From the NCBI GenBank assembly GCA_937884235.1, contig CALGBT010000476.1, positions 1 to 5,812 on the forward strand: a stretch of DNA of 5,812 nt, written 5' to 3'. Below are positions 5,080 to 5,812 of this stretch, piece by piece. The notes under the pieces were generated by a model that saw nothing but the letters and a program-made list of their open reading frames with translations, did no database searches and had not been told where the DNA came from. How positions within the stretch are numbered: the stretch's first letter is position 1; every line of letters starts with the position of its first letter. The position numbers and the translations under genes are program-made. The DNA is from an uncultured Pseudomonadota bacterium. Lineage in GTDB: Bacteria > Myxococcota_A > UBA9042 > CAIXZC01.

Positions 5080-5812
5080 ATGGACCGTTTCAAAAAGATA
5101 ATCCTGCCGGCCACTCTGGTGCTCGCTCTGGTGGTACTGGGTATCCGCCTGAATGCGGGCATCTGGGACCCATGGGAAATGAACCGAGCCCACGTTGCAC
5201 GGCAACTGACTGGGCAGGCCAAGGTTCTTGTTGTTGAAGAGGGCAAGGCGCTGCAACAGTCACTGGCCGCAACTCATGGCGACGGGGCCTATTTCAGCGG
5301 CCTCGATGTCCCCCCTGAGGGACCCCGCCCCAAGGCCGCAAAGGCGACCAAGGACCCCAGGGAAGAGGCGAAGGCCAATCGCCCCGGTCGCTCCAAGCGC
5401 ATCTTCACAATGGCCGCCGAGCAACTGCGCCTGCAAGTGTTTCATTGCGTCTTGATGGAGGCTGCGCTTCTCACCCAGCAGCCGGAAGAGGGCATTGAAT
5501 TCCTGGAGTTGGTGCGGGCTGAAAGTCCTGGCGCTCGCCATCTGATCGTGGCGGACACAGAGGAAGATTGCACCCGAACCGTGGAATCTCTGGAGCAGGC
5601 CATGGTGCGTTCTTCAGCCACCATTCTGCAAACCGGCTATGGTGTCCTGCCTACAGATTTTGCGATTGGCGAACTCGCTCAAGAGCGAGCCGGAAGCTAT
5701 CCCTTCGTTCTGCAAGTGGAATGTCTGCCGCGGGATGGAGAGGAGTTGTCGGAGGTCGTCGCCGGGCTCGACTTCGTGAAGTGGACTCGCGTCCAGTTCA
5801 AGGGCAGCAGTT
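5080..5812 (+). CDS. Putative GT39/ArnT-like membrane glycosyltransferase, N-terminal part (C-terminus off the window)
   Basis: From ATG 5080 the frame is open for 244 codons to the window edge. GAGGAAGAG (5067-5075) is a good ribosome site 4 bases before the ATG. The N-terminus has a basic start (MDRFKK) and one hydrophobic segment, about residues 7-24. Right after it comes the motif G27-I-W-D-P-W-E33 followed by an amphipathic N-R-A-H-V-A-R-Q. This arrangement, first membrane helix then an Asp/Glu-containing W-D-P-W-E and a V-A-R segment, resembles the first periplasmic loop of GT39/ArnT-type lipid-linked sugar transferases, where an acidic residue is catalytic. The call rests on this motif alone. 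Residues 44-244 are unusual: no further membrane segment is seen, residues 79-107 are a Lys/Arg/Pro/Ala-rich charged stretch, and 108-244 look globular with Cys123, Cys164 and Cys215. Known relatives reach their second membrane helix much sooner. It could instead be a single-pass anchored protein of another family. Confidence 0.75.
   Translation, partial: MDRFKKIILPATLVLALVVLGIRLNAGIWDPWEMNRAHVARQLTGQAKVLVVEEGKALQQSLAATHGDGAYFSGLDVPPEGPRPKAAKATKDPREEAKANRPGRSKRIFTMAAEQLRLQVFHCVLMEAALLTQQPEEGIEFLELVRAESPGARHLIVADTEEDCTRTVESLEQAMVRSSATILQTGYGVLPTDFAIGELAQERAGSYPFVLQVECLPRDGEELSEVVAGLDFVKWTRVQFKGSS

Overview
The window looks like chromosomal DNA from a Myxococcota or other former-deltaproteobacterial lineage. 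The reasons are three neighbouring lipoproteins with long acidic, Pro/Asp/Glu-rich linkers behind the lipobox, a Cys-rich C-x5-C-x4/5-C repeat domain of a style common in myxobacterial secreted proteins, and GC-rich codon use. This placement is inferred from protein style; the window has no rRNA, tRNA or phylogenetic marker. No mobile element, CRISPR array, integrase or RNA gene was seen.

Layout. Positions 1-1112 (minus strand) hold the N-terminal part of a lipoprotein that joins a Cys-rich repeat region to a thioredoxin-like domain with a W-C-K-V-C active site; its C-terminus lies beyond the left edge. Positions 1113-1415 are a divergent intergenic region with a promoter facing each way and several short direct and inverted repeats between them. 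Positions 1416-3065 (plus) encode a 549-residue lipoprotein whose N-terminal two thirds I do not recognise and whose C-terminal ~165 residues match the calcium-binding domain usually seen in large RTX/hemolysin-type proteins. Positions 3181-4953 (plus) encode a 590-residue lipoprotein with an acidic linker, two Ig-like domains and an eight-bladed PQQ-type beta-propeller. From 5080 to the right edge (plus) runs the start of a membrane protein with one N-terminal transmembrane segment followed by a W-D-P-W-E motif like that of GT39/ArnT-type glycosyltransferases, and then an unusually long soluble stretch.

How the genes may work together. The three complete or near-complete products are all predicted to be lipid-anchored in the envelope, and all carry cysteines outside the lipobox. 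A thiol-oxidoreductase-like lipoprotein divergent from a Cys-containing lipoprotein suggests an envelope module in which gene 1 could act on disulfides of its neighbours. This is inference only. The plus-strand genes are separated by 115 and 126 bases, each gap with its own weak candidate promoter, so they may be separate transcripts rather than a tight operon. The most unusual points are the unrecognised Y-E-x-G-x3-G repeat domain of gene 2, its fusion to an RTX-associated domain on a lipoprotein, and the long insertion in the putative glycosyltransferase.
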